Source: Climacium dendroides (taxonomy: Eukaryota > Streptophyta > Bryopsida > Hypnales > Climaciaceae). Taken from it: a DNA stretch of 64,000 nt. How positions within the stretch are numbered: position 1 is the first letter of the stretch; every line of letters begins with the position of its first letter. The stretch is from positions 11,222,001-11,286,000 of the forward strand of contig OX467082.1 of assembly GCA_950106755.1 (NCBI GenBank), given 5' to 3'. The notes below the pieces were generated by a model. That model worked only from the letters and a program-made list of their open reading frames with translations. It ran no database searches and was not told the DNA's origin. Below, one piece after another: positions 21,410 through 32,895 of this stretch. Made by a program: the position numbers and the translations under genes.

Positions 21410-24400
21410 ACACATGTTGTCTAAACAAAATATTATTTACTTTTGTGTGGATAAAATAAAGAAATTCAATCACATCCATGTGCCAAAAAATATCAAAGTG
21501 GGACAATTCATTGAAAACCTCCATTGTCAAAAGGTTGTTGGGTCTTGAGGGGATAAGGTAGGAGGCCCATTAACACTCCTTTAAGAATTGGTAATTAACC
21601 CCTAAAGGATTTTGACTATGTTTTCACCAAAACTGCTCCAAAATTGCCATCTCTAATACAAGTACCAAATATTTGAAATTAAAAAAGGCTAATCCCAATG
21701 GTTGTAATGTTTTAATAAAATATCTACACCCAATTATTTTATCTTTTTCCAAAAATCTAGAAAACCAATTTCAAATTTTCACTTTAAAAGAAAGTGATTT
21801 CTATTTTATTTTTTAAAGTGATTTTTAAAGATTTTTTTTTGCTGCCCAAACTGCCTGCAAAACAAAGAAAACTACATACCATACAATAATTTTTTAACCA
21901 TGTAGTCAAGAGTTATGAAAATTGTTGGGTCTTGAAGCTACTCCTCGGACACATGTTGTATGGAAAATTTAGTGAAAAGAAATGAAAATTCCTTTCATAA
22001 AAAGTTGCTCAAAATCACTATGTTGCTAAAAAACACCATTAGGTCCTTTAAGGGTTAATTTGAGGAAGTTAGACTTCTTGAAATATATTCATGTCAGTTT
22101 CACTTGAAAGACAAATAGAATTGGCATCTAATCCAAGTCATTTTATATTTTGGAGGTTTGAGGAGTTGGTTAAGAATTCTTCAAGTTGAAACACAATGAT
22201 CACTCAAAATGCTAACCTCCTAAAGTATATACTATTTGTACAATGCTAGTGCAATGAGAAACACAATGTACCCTTGTATTAAAGAACACTTTTTAGAGCC
22301 TATTCACTTTATGGACCTTCTACCTTCCTACAATTAAATTCTTTAGTTTTGAAAGGATAGACTTTGAGTGGACTTCAGATGAAGAGAAAAATATATAGTA
22401 TGGCGTTTTTAATAATAGGAAGAGAAGGCAAGAGTTGAAGTGAGAGTAGAGAATTGGAGTTACATACAAATCAAAACACACACATACACACACATGGCAA
22501 AAAGAATACAATGAGTATCCAAACAATGAATTATAGACTACTAAAAAAAGATGTTGTTTTTTATACTTGTTTTTACACTTTTTTATACTATTTTTTATAC
22601 TAAAGTATAGAATGTGGTATTGAGATTAGTTTCCAACATTACTATGTTGGAAAAGTGTCAAAAATAAAGTGCTTCACTCCAAAAAGTCATAATTAATTAT
22701 TAAAAATAGATTTTAAAATACAAAATAATTTGAATTTGATTTGTTTTCCTCTTGTCTTACAAAGAAATGAAATAAAAAATATTAGGAAGGGATGTACACT
22801 TTGAAAAAAAAATCATTGGTGCAAAAATTGCAAAATAAATATGTATTTTCATATAAGTTACCCAAAAAATCTTCCAAATTGCATATACTCCCTCCATGTC
22901 CTATTAGTCATTTTGATAGTATTGAAAGTATTAATTTATGATTTTTTTATGCATGTGCTAATCAAATCATTTTATAGTGAATGTTTACAAATTTGTCCTC
23001 TTAATTGCAAAACAAGTGGTTTAGAGATATTAATTGCAAACATGTAAAGATTAGAGGATAAGAAATTGCAATACATACAAAGTGCCACATATAAACAAAG
23101 TTAGGTTTTATAAAGAAAGAAAGACCCAAATGCAACTATTTTGCCTACTTAATGGTCTTAAAAGATTTAAAGTGTGTAATACGGATAATAAACTAGATTT
23201 TTGTGCTTCATTTCATTAGTTGATAGAAAAAACAAAAGAAATCATTTCAATCCTAAAATTAGGCTTAAAATAAAAGACATAGGAAATTGGAGACAAATGA
23301 AAAAATCCAAAGGGACTAATAAAATGATATAGAAGGAGGATGTTGTAAGTTATTAAAAATACCCTAAGGTGAAGTTTTTGAATCTCGTTGTTTGCATGCT
23401 AGTTACCTATGGCTACTAGGGAAGGTATGGCAAAGGCATTAGTTCCAAAACTTTGAACACATGGTTACACAATCTGGAAATTTTGGATAGGCAATTTGAA
23501 CAATGCAAAGATTTTGGAACGATAGTCCTATTCCCTCAACCCACTTGGGTAATTTAAAATAACAAGGAATTAAAATTTTGTTTTTTGGTCACATTTTGTA
23601 ACACTCCTTTTAACTATTTTTGACATTTGGGGGGATAGTCTTTCTAACGTACATAATTCAACAAATTTTCAAGTGTTCTTTTGACTCTCTAGTGTCAAAA
23701 ACTAATATCTTTCACAACTTTTTTTTGATACATTAATGTGAAAACCCTATTGAAAAAAAGAATTAAAAAGTCACCCTTTTCAATATAGTGATACTACAAG
23801 AACAAGTATAGAATTAGGGTCTACTATGCAAAAGAAAATAGGGTAGTACTACTCTATTTCAAACTATTCTCCTTTCAAATAACACTACTTTTGCAAATCA
23901 TTTAATTAAAGTCATACATGATAATTCGTTGCACACGGAGTACTGCAAAAGCAATATTTATATCAAAATGACAAAACTATTTACATCCATGGACATGGAC
24001 AAAACTATCAATATGGACGAAATATCATTTAGTCATCCCAAAGTATGTGTATTCGTCTAAAGAAGAGTGACACCATGGCAAGGTGTAAGCCTAATAGAGG
24101 TAAGTAGCAAATAAAAATTTAACATTACATCCTACACCTCCACGTAACCGAACTTAGTGTTTACCCAATTTCTTGGCATAACTAGCAAGTTTTGTGCTAT
24201 TGTTGTTACAGCTCTAAAGGTCCAAAGATCGCAAGAAGAATTAACACCTAAATAATGGACCCATGACCATTATCCATCACTCAATTTGTTGTCATTTTGC
24301 AACTAGATATGTATGAAAAACAAATTAATTATTTTTCAAAGATGAAATTACATGTCTTCTATAATTCACAAAGTTTTTTTATTTTTTTAAAAAAAATTTG

Positions 24401-24813
24401 AAAAAAATTTGAAGAAAAATCACATCAAATAGAAAATCCAAGTTGTTTTGAATGTTTGGGAGCAATTCAAAGTTTAAAATCGTAACATTTTTGGATTACA
24501 ATGAACTTTGGAAGCTTGTTTTTTTCATACAATATCCGTTTCTAATTATTCTTTTTTGAAAAATTGCACATACTAATCTAGTTTGTGTAGTTAAAATTTC
24601 ACATCAATCCAAGAAGTTATGAGTGATTGAGAAACATTTTAGTAGAAGGAGATTTAGCCTCAAATATATTTTTTGCAATTTTTCTTGCTTTCTTTGACAT
24701 TTCAAAATCATTATGTAGACCTCACCAAATTCAGGTCTTTATTATGAATAAAATCACACATGATGATGAAACATGTCATGTGCTCAATAACCTAAAATGA
24801 CACACATGGGTTG
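21410..24813 (+). repeat. Left arm of a large inverted repeat (partner 28087-31980)
   Basis: It matches the reverse complement of 28087-31980 along its length at high similarity by eye, from the outer edge (AATAAAGAAATTCAATCACA near 21455 and its inverse near 31920) to the inner edge (ACACACATGGGTTGG near 24795 and its inverse near 28087). It includes an AC-rich microsatellite near 22470-22495 and carries a shortened TTAA element (21599-22054). No long coding frame is present. Either a duplicated, inverted segment or a very long-TIR transposon is possible. Confidence 0.85.
21599..22054 (-). mobile_element. TTAA-flanked non-autonomous element, family B, 456 bp
   Basis: TTAA lies at 21595-21598 and 22055-22058. 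The ends are CCCCTAAAGGATTTTGAC on the left and, inverted on the right, CCCTTAAAGGACCTAATGG. It corresponds to the 937-bp copy at the matching place in the right arm (30851-31787) but lacks about 480 bp of interior. TTAA target duplication with CCC-starting ends is the signature of piggyBac-type transposition. Confidence 0.75.
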
Positions 24814-24857
24814 GCAGTTTCTCACCACATGAAGTCATTTCTATTTTTACAGCCCAT

Positions 24858-25320
24858 GTGCATTGTTTGGAGACACTTGTGTTGGGGGCGGTTTTTAATG
24901 CCCGAACTGTTTTCCAGCCTCCTCTTATACAAGATTACAAACTCAATAAAATACCCTTCATAACCCACCATGAAAGGTTAATAAGAAAATTATGGATGAA
25001 AAACTGCTTTTGCACTCTTTCCATCTCACAGTATTGTCATGAGAACGGTGCCTGTGGTGCTCCAATGTTAAATGAAATCCCAAGCTTGCTTGCTTGCTTT
25101 GCCAATGTGATGCAGCAGCATTCTCATGTGTTGTATATGGTCTGGTAAGCATTAAATTCATTAAAGACATGCTATTATTCCTTTTTGTTGCTAATTGCCC
25201 TTGTCATCTGTTTAGGACATTGACTTTTCTGGACCTGACATTGCATCTGAATTGTTCCATGGATTTTGTGGAGTGCCACTATTCAAAACAATATCCATCA
25301 AACTTTACTTCACTTGGAAA
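24858..25320 (+). pseudogene. Gene-like fragment with intron signals, unknown family
   Basis: A 96-codon frame (24858-25148) ends where TATGGTCTG is followed by GTAAGCATT, a good donor. About 70 bp further, CTGTTTAG precedes a block that reads DIDFSGPDIASELFHGFCGV and continues to PLFKT. In the phase-0 combination the upstream codons read ..CQCDAAAFSCVVYGL. I do not recognise the family. Composition is more balanced than in the flanks. A decayed copy of the last 200 bp is at 8860-9010, which suggests the fragment travels with a repeat. It occupies the left part of the loop of the large inverted repeat. A fragment of a host gene is inferred; no complete gene is visible. Confidence 0.35.
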
Positions 25321-25338
25321 CTACCATTTGAATGTTAA

Positions 25339-25600
25339 CCCCTAAAAGTCCTTTGCTATGTTTATACCAAAAACGCTCCAAAACTGCCATTTCTAGTACA
25401 AGTAGCAAATTTTTAAAAAACAAATTTTTTTTGACATGTGTAACCATAGGATCTTGTAGTATGTTCAATTAAGAACACACAATAAAAATTTCAAAATTTT
25501 CATTGCATGGATTGCAAGATACAAATATTCAAATTCACTGAAATCATTTTCTTAGCCCTACAAAAAGCATGGCAGCTACACTTCATGTAGAAACAAAATT
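25339..25600 (-). mobile_element. Half copy of TTAA element family B
   Basis: TTAA (25335-25338) is followed by CCCCTAAAAGTCC. The sequence then follows the inverse of 31787-31550 (TTTGCTATG, AAACGCTCCAAAACTGCCAT, TCTAGTACAAGTA.CAAA, ACCATAGGATCTTGTA, GATTGCAAGATA). It fades out near 25600 without a second end. Confidence 0.6.
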
Positions 25601-26049
25601 TTAAAATAATAAATTTAGACTAATTTAGCCTATTAGGGGCCCCTTAGTAAGAAAAAATAAAAGTTAACTTAAAATTAAAGTTAAATTGTATTTCTAAGTA
25701 TAAATAGGACTACTAGCCTAGGATGAATGGAAAAAAAATTAAATTTAAAAAAAAAAAATTGGATGAATGAGGTGTGGCTTAGGTCACACTCCTTTATCAT
25801 CACACCGGTTCGTTTTTTTTAGAAAACTATGAAAAACTAAAAACTAAAATAATCCACGGCATTTGTAAGACCCAATATTTTTATATATGATATATATATT
25901 TATTGTGCATTAATTTTTTGAGCAAAGGTTGTGTTTGTTATAAATTGATTAGAATTGTGTATTATTGTAAGTTTGTTTTATCTATGAGTACAAGAGAAAA
26001 AGAGAAAAAGAAAAAGAAAAACATCTGAAGGAAAACAAGTCCGCACTAC
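25601..26049. other. AT-rich stretch, nothing recognised
   Basis: It contains poly-A runs near 25730-25760 and an A/G-rich tract (GAGAAAAAGAGAAAAAG) near 25990-26020. Confidence 0.4.
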
Positions 26050-27270
26050 TTGTCTGCTTGTTTGCAACAATTAAACAATGCGTTCTTCAAAGCGAGAAGT
26101 GGTACCTGCAATTTGAAAGCCTCGAGCAAGTTGTGAGAATCGTGGCACTGTGAATTGAAATTCTTATTTCATTAAAGCAATTGAGAGAATAATAAGATGG
26201 ATAGAGAGGAATAGTTTTGGACGATTGGGGACAAATCGAGAAGTCTTGGAGGAAGGAGCTACTGCAATCCGGTCCTCTTCGGAAGCGGCAAATCAGAATC
26301 AGGATGCGGATGATTTCAGAAGTCATTGAGGCCAATTTCTGAAGGAATTTTGGAAGGATTTTGGACCAAGATTGGCTATGGAATTCATGTAAGGGGAGAC
26401 CGGCAAACTCACGGGGAACAAACTGCCACGAATCGCAATTGAAGCAGTTGGAGCAGAGCAAATCAAAGCAAGGAGCAGAGAACAATTCGGCTAATTTGAA
26501 GTGCGTTCCGGGTTGAGAAGATTGACGGAAATTCTGAGAAGTGCCGAGATTGAGGAGCAGTCGGCCACGCACCTGCAAAATTCAGATTGTGAGGTAAGAT
26601 TTCGTACCATGAAGCTTATTGTAGTGCTTCGGGCTGCAATTTGATTCGAATTGTATTCGGGTGTTCGTATTTGGGGGAAAGAAATTGCGAAAATCGAAAT
26701 TGGAAAATACGCGATCAAATTCTTGTGAATCGCAATCGCAAATCGGAAGCAAAGATGTCGCTGCAGTTTTCTACCGAATTCAAAAATTCAAAAATTTTAC
26801 CCCAATCCTGATTACTCGAGGGAAGGGATCATTGACGTTGGAATCGCACCTGGCTTCAGAAATTCTCACACAACATTTGGGAAGAGTCTGAATCAAAATC
26901 TAAAATCAAAATCGGAATCGGGAGTACGCTCGCCGCTGTGACTCTAGTGAATTGAGGCACTTCTGCATTGAATTTTCTGAATGGAATAAATCTGAGGAGT
27001 TTTGGGGAAGAGGACTGAGATTGGTGGGATGATGAAGTGATTGCTATGACGAAATCGATCAACTTTGACTGAGAGATTATTGAACAGGAATTGAAGGTGT
27101 GGCAGGCGCGGTCCTGCACTGCGAAGCGTAGTTAGGGATTCGACAAGCCCATATAGGGTCTGATTACACGGTTAAGAGGTGCGCCTGCAGCTATAGGTCC
27201 TGGACCCATGGCCTTAGGGTACGGCACACGGTTTTGGAGTCCAATCGCACGGGCTTGAGGGTTAAGCCCT
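26050..27270. other. GC-richer island in the inverted-repeat loop, unassigned
   Basis: Composition rises clearly over the AT-rich surroundings. Open frames exist (26087-26578 on the minus strand, 163 codons; 26856-27119; 26661-26891), but none shows a recognisable domain. The minus-strand translations are rich in Ser, Cys and Leu, as expected of non-coding sequence. TCGAAAT/AATCGC-type words are frequent (CGAATCGCAATTG, AATCGCAATCGCAAATCGG). The island could be the promoter or 5' leader of a gene, the unique part of a long-TIR transposon, or an LTR remnant. I cannot decide. Confidence 0.35.
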
Positions 27271-27650
27271 GAAATTATTTATTAATTTATTAATTTATTA
27301 AAATAATTTACTTATTGATTAATTAATTAAGCTATTTTTTTCCATGCTTTGGGGGTCTTGGTGAATTGTTGATTATTTTTATTCTAATTTTAGCCTTATG
27401 TTTTGTATAATTGTATGAAGTGTGAATTGTTTTAAGTCTATACTTTTAAAATCTTTGGTGTCTTATTATTGTCTATTAGAGTTCTTAGATTTTTTTATTT
27501 GAATTAATTATTATTTGATTTATGTCTTGATCATAAATTTTATATGTTAGTTTAAAGGTATATTGTTTCAATGTTATATTTGCATGTTTGGTTAAATTGT
27601 GAATTGTACCAACGTTTTGTATATTTCCAAGGATTAATAATGTGGTTTGG
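27271..27650. other. AT-rich stretch
   Basis: It starts with a short ATTTATTA-type tandem (27275-27320). Nothing else is recognised. Confidence 0.5.
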
Positions 27651-27654
27651 ATTC

Positions 27655-27940
27655 ATTTGACATAGTTTGGCAAAAGCACGAGAAATAAGAAATATTTGAC
27701 ATCATCATACATTGCACAACTGGAAATCATTTGACAGTAGAATACGAAAACGCTAGTCAATCCTGCATGATCGCATTAGCTGTAGATTGACTGGATATAT
27801 TTGACATAAAAACATAAAAAGGTATAATAAATGAATTATATATATTACCAATATTATCTTGTGTGATTATGTCCTAGTGCATGCACTATATAAGATTCAT
27901 TTGACAAAACCTGATTTATTTGACAAAGAATGATTTGACC
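27655..27940 (+). promoter_or_regulatory. Cluster of seven ATTTGAC(A/C) motifs (W-box core)
   Basis: ATTTGACA occurs at 27655, 27694, 27729, 27799, 27899 and 27918, and ATTTGACC at 27933, all on the plus strand within 286 bp. TTGAC is the core bound by plant WRKY factors, and the last copy is a perfect W-box (TTGACC). The density is far above chance for an 8-mer. No downstream gene is evident, so a regulatory role is only a hypothesis. The motif may instead be a degenerate repeat unit. Confidence 0.4.
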
Positions 27941-28086
27941 TCCCTTAGAATACTATATAGGACTGGGACTTTATACATACATTGGTAACGGACTAGCCAA
28001 CAAATTTTACACATGGGAATAAGAGTGATATAGTATTATACTAAACTTGTAAACATGAATCTATTTTTAAGTGCCCAATATTTATC

Positions 28087-31000
28087 CAACCCATGTGTGT
28101 CATTTTAGGCTATTGAGCACGTGACATGGTTCATCATCATGTGTGATTTTACTCATAATAAAGACCTGAATTTGGTGAGGTCTACATAATGATTTTGAAA
28201 TGTCAAAGAAAGCAAGGAAAATTGCAAAAAATATATTTGAGGCTAAACCTCCTTCTACTAAAATGTTTCTCAATCACTCATAACTTCTTGGATTGATGTG
28301 AAATTTTAACTACAAAAACTAGACTAGTATGTGCAATTCTTGAAAAAGAAATAATTAGAAACCGATATTGTATGAAAAAAACAAGCTACCAAAGTTCATT
28401 GTAATCCAAAAATGTCAGGATTTTAAACTTTGAATTGCTCCCAAACATTCAAAACAACTTGGATTTTCTATTTGATGTGATTTTTCTTCAATTCTTCTTC
28501 AAAAAATCTAAAAAAAATCTAAAAAATTTGTGAAGTATAGAAGACATGTAATTTCATCTTTGGAAAATAAATAATTTTTTTCATACATATCTAGTTGCAA
28601 AATGACAACAAATTGACTGATGGATAGTGGTCATGGGTCTGTCATTTAGGGGTTAGTTCTTCTTGTGATATTTGGACCTTCAGAGCTGCAACAACAATAG
28701 CACAAAACTTCCTAGTCATGCCAAGAAATTGGGTAAGGACTAAGTTTGGTTACTTGAAGATGTAGGATGTAATGCAAAAATTTTATATGCTACTTACCTC
28801 TATTAGGCTTACACCTTGCCATGGTGTCACTATTCTTTAGACAAATACACATACTTTGGAATGACTAAATGATATTTCGTCCATATTGATAGTTTTGTCT
28901 CTATCCATGGATGTAAATAGTTTTGTCATTTTGATATAAATATTGCTTTTGCAGTACTCCGTGTGCAACTGATTATCGTGTATGACTTTAATTAAATTAC
29001 TTGCCAAAGTAGTGTTATTTGAAAGGAGAATAGTTTGAAATGGAGTAGTACTACCCTATTTTCTTTTGCAACATAGACCCTAATTCTATACCTGTTCTTG
29101 TAGTACCACTATATTGAAAAGGGTGACTTTTTAAATTCTTTTTTTCAATAGGGTTTTCACATTAATGTATCAAAAAAAAGTTGTGAAAGATATTAGTTTT
29201 TGACACTCGAGAGTCAAAAGAACACTTGAAAATTTGTTGAATTATGTACGTTAGAAAGACTATCCCCCCAAATGTCAAAAATAGTTAAAAGGAGTGTTAC
29301 AAAATGTGACCAAAAAACAAAATTTTAATTCCTTGTTATTTTAAATTACCCAAGTGGGTTGAGGGAATAGGACTATCGTTCCAAAATCTTTGCATTGTTC
29401 AAATTGTCTATCCAAAATTTCCAGATTGTGTAACCATGTGTTCAAAGTTTTGGAACTAATGCCTTTGCCATACCTTCCCTAGTAGCCATAGGTAACTAGC
29501 ATGCAAGCAACGTGATTCAAAACCTTCACCTTGGGGTTAGCAGTTGGTATTTTTAATAATTTACAACATCCTCCTTCTATATCATTTTATTAGTCCCTTT
29601 GGGGTTTTTCATTTGTCTCCAATTTCCTATGTCTTTTATTTTAAGCCTAATTTTAGGATTGAAATGATTTCTTTTGTTTTTTCTATCAACTAATGAAATG
29701 AAGCACAATAATCTAGTTTATTATCCGTATTACACACTTTAAATCTTTTAAGACCACTAAGTGGGCAAGGTAGTTGCATTTGAGTCTTTTTTTCTTTATA
29801 AAACCTAACCTTGTTCATATGTGGCACTTTGTATGTATTGCAATTTCTTATCCTCTAATCTTTACATGTTTGCAATTAATATCTCTAAACCACTTGTTTT
29901 GCAATTAAGAGGACAAATTTGTAAACATTCACTATAAAATGATTTGATTAGCACATGCATAAAAAATCATAAATTAATACTTTCAATACTACCAAAATGA
30001 CTAATAGGACGTGGAGGGAGTATATGCAATTTGGAAGATTTTTTGGATAACTTATATGAAAGTACATATTTATTTTGCAATTTTTGTACGAATGATTTTC
30101 TTTTTTCAAGGTGTACATCCCCTCCTAATATTTTTTATTTCATTTCTTTCTAAGGCAAGAGGAAAACAAATCAAATTCAAATTATTTTGTATTTTAAAAT
30201 CTATTTTTAATAATTAATTATGATTTTTTGGAGTGAAGCACTTTATTTTTGACACTTTTCCAACATAGTAATGTTGGAAACTAATCTCAATACCACATTC
30301 TATACTTTAGAATAAAAAATAGTATAAAAAAGTGTAAAAACAAGTATAAAAAACAACATTTTTTTAGTAGTCTATAATTCATTGTTTGGATACTCATTGT
30401 ATTCTTTTTGCCATGTGTGTACGTGTGTGTTTTGATTTGTATGTAACTCCAATTCTCTACTCTCACTTCAACTCTTGCCTTCTCTTCCTATTATTAAAAA
30501 CGCCATACTATATATTTTTCTCTTCATCCGAAGTCCACTCAAAGTCTATCCTTTCAAAACTAAAGAATTTAAATGTAGGAAGGTAGAAGGTCCATAAAGT
30601 GAATAGGCTCTAAAAAGTGTTCTTTAATACAAGGGTACATTGTGTTTCTCATTGCACTAGCATTGTACAAATAGTGTATACTTTAGAAGGTCAACATTTT
30701 GATGACCATTGTGTTTCATCTTGAAGAATTCTTAACCAACTCCTCAAACTTCCAAAATATAAAATGACTTGGATTAGATGCCAATTCTATTTGTCTTTCA
30801 AGTGAAATTGACATGAATATATTTCAAGAAGTCTAACTTCCTCAAATTAACCGTTAAAGGACCAAACGGTGTTTTTTGGCAACATAGTGATTTTGGGCAG
30901 CTCACTATGAAAGGAATTTTCATTTTTTTCACTGAAATTTTCATACAACATGTGTCCAAGGAGTAGCTTCAAGGCCCAACAATTTTCATAACTTTTGACT

Positions 31001-31980
31001 ACATGGTTAAAAAGTTATTGTAGGATATGTAGTTTTCTTTGTTATGTAGGCAATTTGGACAGCAAACAAACTTCTTTAAAAATCACTTTTTTTAAAGTAA
31101 AAATTTGAAATTGGTATTTTAGATTTATTTATACATGGATATCTTTGAATCATTCCAGTTTGATGAAGGAGATGAAAGTTATGAGGAGTTTTAATTGTAG
31201 GTAGTTTGAAGGTGGTTATTGATTCTCTACTCTAAAATAAACTTCAAAGTCTTTTATTTAACTCAATTTTTAATATTCTTGATAAAAGATAAAATAATTG
31301 GGTGTAGATTGTTTATTAAAACATTACAACCATTGGGATTATCACTTTTCAATTTCATAAATAAATTGTAAACAATTCTGTATTTTGAATCATTTTCTAC
31401 TTCTTTCTATTTTTAATTTTTTTCCTATATGTTGTACAATTGCAAATGATTTGAAAATTTTCAAGCATATAGCCACCTTGCCTTGGAGAATGAATCCAAA
31501 GAGTAACCACCATTTTGGACATTTTTTCAAGATGATTTGACCTTAAGATGTGCAACTGCTTAGGTTTTTGCATTGACAAAAAAAAGGATTTTTGTTACTT
31601 CAAATGCTAATATCTTGCAATCTACATGGTGAAAATTTCTGAAAAACTTTCTACATATTCTCAAATCAAATTAATATAAGATCCTATGGTTAGATGTATG
31701 AAAAAAAAATTTTAAGTTTGGTACTTGTACTAGAGATGGTAGTTTTAGAGCAGTTTTTGTGAAATCATAGTCAAAATCCTTTAAGGGTTAATTACGAATT
31801 CTTAAAGGAGTGTTAATGGGCCTCCTACCTTAATCCCTCAAGGCCCAACAACTTTTTGACAATGGAGGTTTTCAATGAATTGTCCCACTTTGATATTTTT
31901 TTGCACATGGATGTGATTGAATTTCTTTATTTTAACCACCCAAAAGAAGTAACTTCTACTCTCTAAATAAACATGGTGAC
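28087..31980 (-). repeat. Right arm of the large inverted repeat (partner 21410-24813)
   Basis: This is the reverse-complement counterpart of 21410-24813. It is about 0.5 kb longer, mostly because its copy of the TTAA element (30851-31787) is full length. Parts are also present as older direct copies at 10790-11290 (from 29150-29610) and 16803-17490 (from 30851-31690). Confidence 0.85.
30851..31787 (+). mobile_element. Full-length TTAA-flanked element, family B, 937 bp
   Basis: TTAA is present on both sides (30847-30850 and 31788-31791). The left end is CCGTTAAAGGACC and the right end, inverted, is CCCTTAAAGGATTTTGAC. There is no coding frame. A copy of almost the same length lies at 46718-47632, inside the piggyBac-like element. 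The target site and the ends indicate mobilisation by a piggyBac-type transposase. Confidence 0.75.
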
Positions 31981-32094
31981 AATTTGTTCTCATTCCCCCT
32001 CTTTCGAGCTAAGTTTTCAATGAAATCAAAACTTGTATTGCTCAAGGGTTGAACAAAGCAATCCAACCTCGGTCTCATGTATTTTTTTAAAGTA

Positions 32095-32895
32095 TACTAC
32101 ATTAAATAGTATATTTAGTGTTAGCAACACTATTTACAAACCCTGACACTAAATCTCATTAACCCTACGTAAAGTAAGTAACATTAAATCTAATTTCTAA
32201 CACTAAATGTACTATGAGCTGCGCTCATATGCGACCACAACTTGCAGCTCGTGCTCCAGACAGGTGGGTGTATTCGTTCTTGCATTGTCCTCGTGAATCC
32301 CTAATTTTTGTAGTAATCGATAATTGATTTCACTTGTATGCCTGTTTGTCAACTTTGTAGATGACGATGTTGCACTACAGTCGAGCTCTCACTCCTTCCC
32401 TGTGCAGCATCAAATTCTCGGCCGAAGTAAAGACCTGTGAGTGAGATAGAGCCCAAGTATTGAATTGAAGTTGTGGAAACAGGACCAAGGGAGCTGTGAA
32501 TAATCCAGGGACCTTCAATCTGTGAATTAATACCCCAAATCTTTTGGCAGTTTTGAAAGTTTGAAAGTTTGAAATTTGTTGGCTTGATCTGTGATCGGAG
32601 GAAGGTCGACCTGTGAGTGAGATAGAGCCAGAGTTTTGAGTTTTGAATAGGAGTTCTGGTAACAGGACCAAGGCAGGACTTGCAATGGCGACGCAACAGG
32701 TAAGGGAGGCAAACAAAGTTGGAACGCAAGGGAAGGTCAGGGAAGGAGACGACAGAAAGGAAGAGAGGCCAAAAGTGGCACATTCAAGTTTAGCACTACA
32801 CTAATTCCCCCTAAGTGGAGATTTAGTGTTGGGTCAGATAGGGTGGTAATTACACGAAATGTAATCCAACACTAAATATACTACTTAGTGTAGTG
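32095..32895 (+). mobile_element. CACTA-like non-autonomous element with gene-like cargo, 801 bp
   Basis: The right end reads ..ACTAAATATACTACTTAGTG then TAGTG, whose inverse starts CACTACACTAAGTAGTATAT. The left end is TACTACATTAAATAGTATAT, the same repeat with the first base and a few others changed. The terminal repeats extend about 30 bp into ATTTAGTGTTAG/G. Inner copies of ACACTAAAT words occur at both sides, like the subterminal repeats of CACTA (EnSpm) elements. Flanking triplets GTA and GTC are a near-match for the 3-bp target duplication. The interior 32220-32780 is much richer in G+C than the ends. Confidence 0.65.
32430..32699 (+). pseudogene. Captured gene-leader-like sequence with possible short first exon
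   Basis: The phrase GACCTGTGAGTGAGATAGAG, then CC, occurs near 32432 and again near 32609. Each copy is followed about 20-30 bp later by ACAGGACCAAGG, so a segment of about 180 bp is tandemly duplicated. At the end, ATGGCGACGCAACAG (32685-32699, reading MATQQ) is directly followed by GTAAGG, a perfect plant donor. Another pair of splice-like sites is CCAGACAG|GTGGGT (near 32262) and CTTTGTAG (near 32360). I infer that the element picked up the 5' leader and start of a host gene. The gene is not recognisable from five residues. Confidence 0.4.

Noticed and set aside
26087..26578. 163-codon minus-strand frame in the GC-richer island
   Set aside because: Ser/Cys/Leu-rich without domain or family features; other frames on both strands are similarly open, which points to composition rather than coding.
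32349..32783. 144-codon minus-strand frame in the CACTA-like element
   Set aside because: It overlaps a duplicated leader-like segment and repeats the same phrases twice; the plus strand has the better start-plus-donor signal.
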